Shown in pieces: positions 63,544 through 64,000 of a stretch of DNA of 64,000 nucleotides. The first letter of the stretch is position 1. Every line of letters starts with the position of its first letter. This stretch comes from Acidobacteriota bacterium (GTDB lineage Bacteria > Acidobacteriota > Thermoanaerobaculia > Multivoradales > Multivoraceae). The DNA is taken from assembly GCA_011525365.1 (NCBI GenBank), contig WTGQ01000002.1:3622962-3686961 (forward strand). The letters are read 5' to 3'. The translations under genes were made by a program, and so were the position numbers. The notes beneath the pieces were generated by a model that was given only the letters and a program-made list of their open reading frames with translations, did not search any database and was not told the origin of the DNA.

Positions 63544-64000
63544 CCGTGTCTCCCGTGTCCGAGGCGGTCCGGAGGCCCGCCAACCGGCCCACCCGCCGCT
63601 CGACATCGAGCATGAACGACCGCCGGCCCCGCACCCCGGCGGCGGCCGGGTCGACGACCTCGCCGAAGGTCAGCTCGACGACCTGCGGCCGCACCGCCAG
63701 CGCGCCCTTCCGCCGGATGCGGCCCGTGCCGCGAATGCCCACCGGCGCCACCAGCGCTCGCCCCTTCAACGCGAGCAGGAACCCGCCCCGCTGAAACGGC
63801 CTCATCCGCGGGCCGGAGCTGCGCGTCTCCTCGGGGAACACGACCAGGGACACGCCGGACGCCAGCAACCCCGTGGCGGCGGCGAACGTCTCGCCTGCAC
63901 GACTCCGATCCTCCCGGTCCACCGGGACGAAACCGGCCGCCTTGAGCCCCCAGCCGAAGAACGGCAGGCGGAACAGGCTGCGCTTGGTCAGGAAGCGCAC
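63536..64000 (-). CDS. 1-acyl-sn-glycerol-3-phosphate acyltransferase-like, C-terminal part (cut by window edge)
   Basis: 154 residues seen, open at the window edge. The FVPVDREDRSRAGETF segment and FPEETRSS (the FPEGTR motif with Glu for Gly) followed by PFQRGGFLLAL fit PlsC-like acyltransferases. The upstream H-x4-D catalytic motif would be outside the window. The start codon seen (GTG) is not the true N-terminus. May supply phosphatidic acid next to lipid A genes. Confidence 0.85.
   Translation of the reverse strand: MRFLTKRSLFRLPFFGWGLKAAGFVPVDREDRSRAGETFAAATGLLASGVSLVVFPEETRSSGPRMRPFQRGGFLLALKGRALVAPVGIRGTGRIRRKGALAVRPQVVELTFGEVVDPAAAGVRGRRSFMLDVERRVGRLAGLRTASDTGDTDG

Overview
This 64 kb window is a very gene-dense, GC-rich stretch of a Gram-negative bacterial chromosome. 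It holds housekeeping genes almost end to end, and no gap between genes exceeds about 130 bases. I see no rRNA, tRNA, CRISPR array, insertion sequence, prophage or integrase other than XerC. Gram-negative markers are an LpxH-type phosphatase, an RND exporter, an LptM-like lipoprotein ahead of dapF, a BamA-like barrel protein and a Tat-exported molybdoenzyme. The GC content, the large TPR/sigma54 regulator and the mixed Bacillus-like and proteobacterial gene order suggest an uncultured Acidobacteriota-like lineage. That placement is inference; no 16S gene is present.

Layout. 1-9.8 kb (minus): a purine run purS-purQ-purL-purF-purM (purM cut by the edge), preceded by an MBL-fold hydrolase and three secreted proteins (TPR, unknown, and a peptidase/propeller/barrel outer-membrane protein). 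9.9-21.6 kb: dprA, topA (minus), trmFO, xerC, a secreted thioredoxin-like protein, hslV-hslU, an LptM-like lipoprotein, dapF, tyrS and a small membrane protein. 21.6-27.5 kb: a sodium symporter, the TCA run icd-sucC-sucD-ndk (minus) and divergent cdd. 27.6-32.6 kb (minus): a three-subunit Tat-dependent molybdenum hydroxylase with two accessory proteins, plus a STAS protein. 32.7-36.9 kb: a site-2 protease and an aminotransferase, divergent from dsbD. 36.9-45.6 kb (minus): pgsA, an RND exporter and the ribosome/SRP block ffh-rpsP-khpA-rimM-trmD-rplS-rnhB. 45.6-52.2 kb (minus): recX-alaS and hrcA-grpE-dnaJ-rsmE. 52.3-56.2 kb (plus): nrdR, lon, thiL. 56.2-64 kb (minus): a PlsC-like acyltransferase (cut by the edge), mrp, lpxH, aroA, a 1081-residue sigma54 activator and a DNA-binding protein with three tandem MerR-like domains.

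Working together: the gene order keeps several ancient blocks close to one another (dprA-topA-trmFO-xerC-hslVU, sucCD, and ffh through rnhB). Many genes that start a transcript have no Shine-Dalgarno sequence. Instead they carry a -10-like TANNNT hexamer, often the extended form TGNTANNNT, only about 6-12 bases before the start codon, which predicts leaderless or nearly leaderless mRNAs. Genes inside operons instead have normal GGAGG-type sites or ATGA overlaps. The least conventional part is the 56.2-60.5 kb regulator pair.
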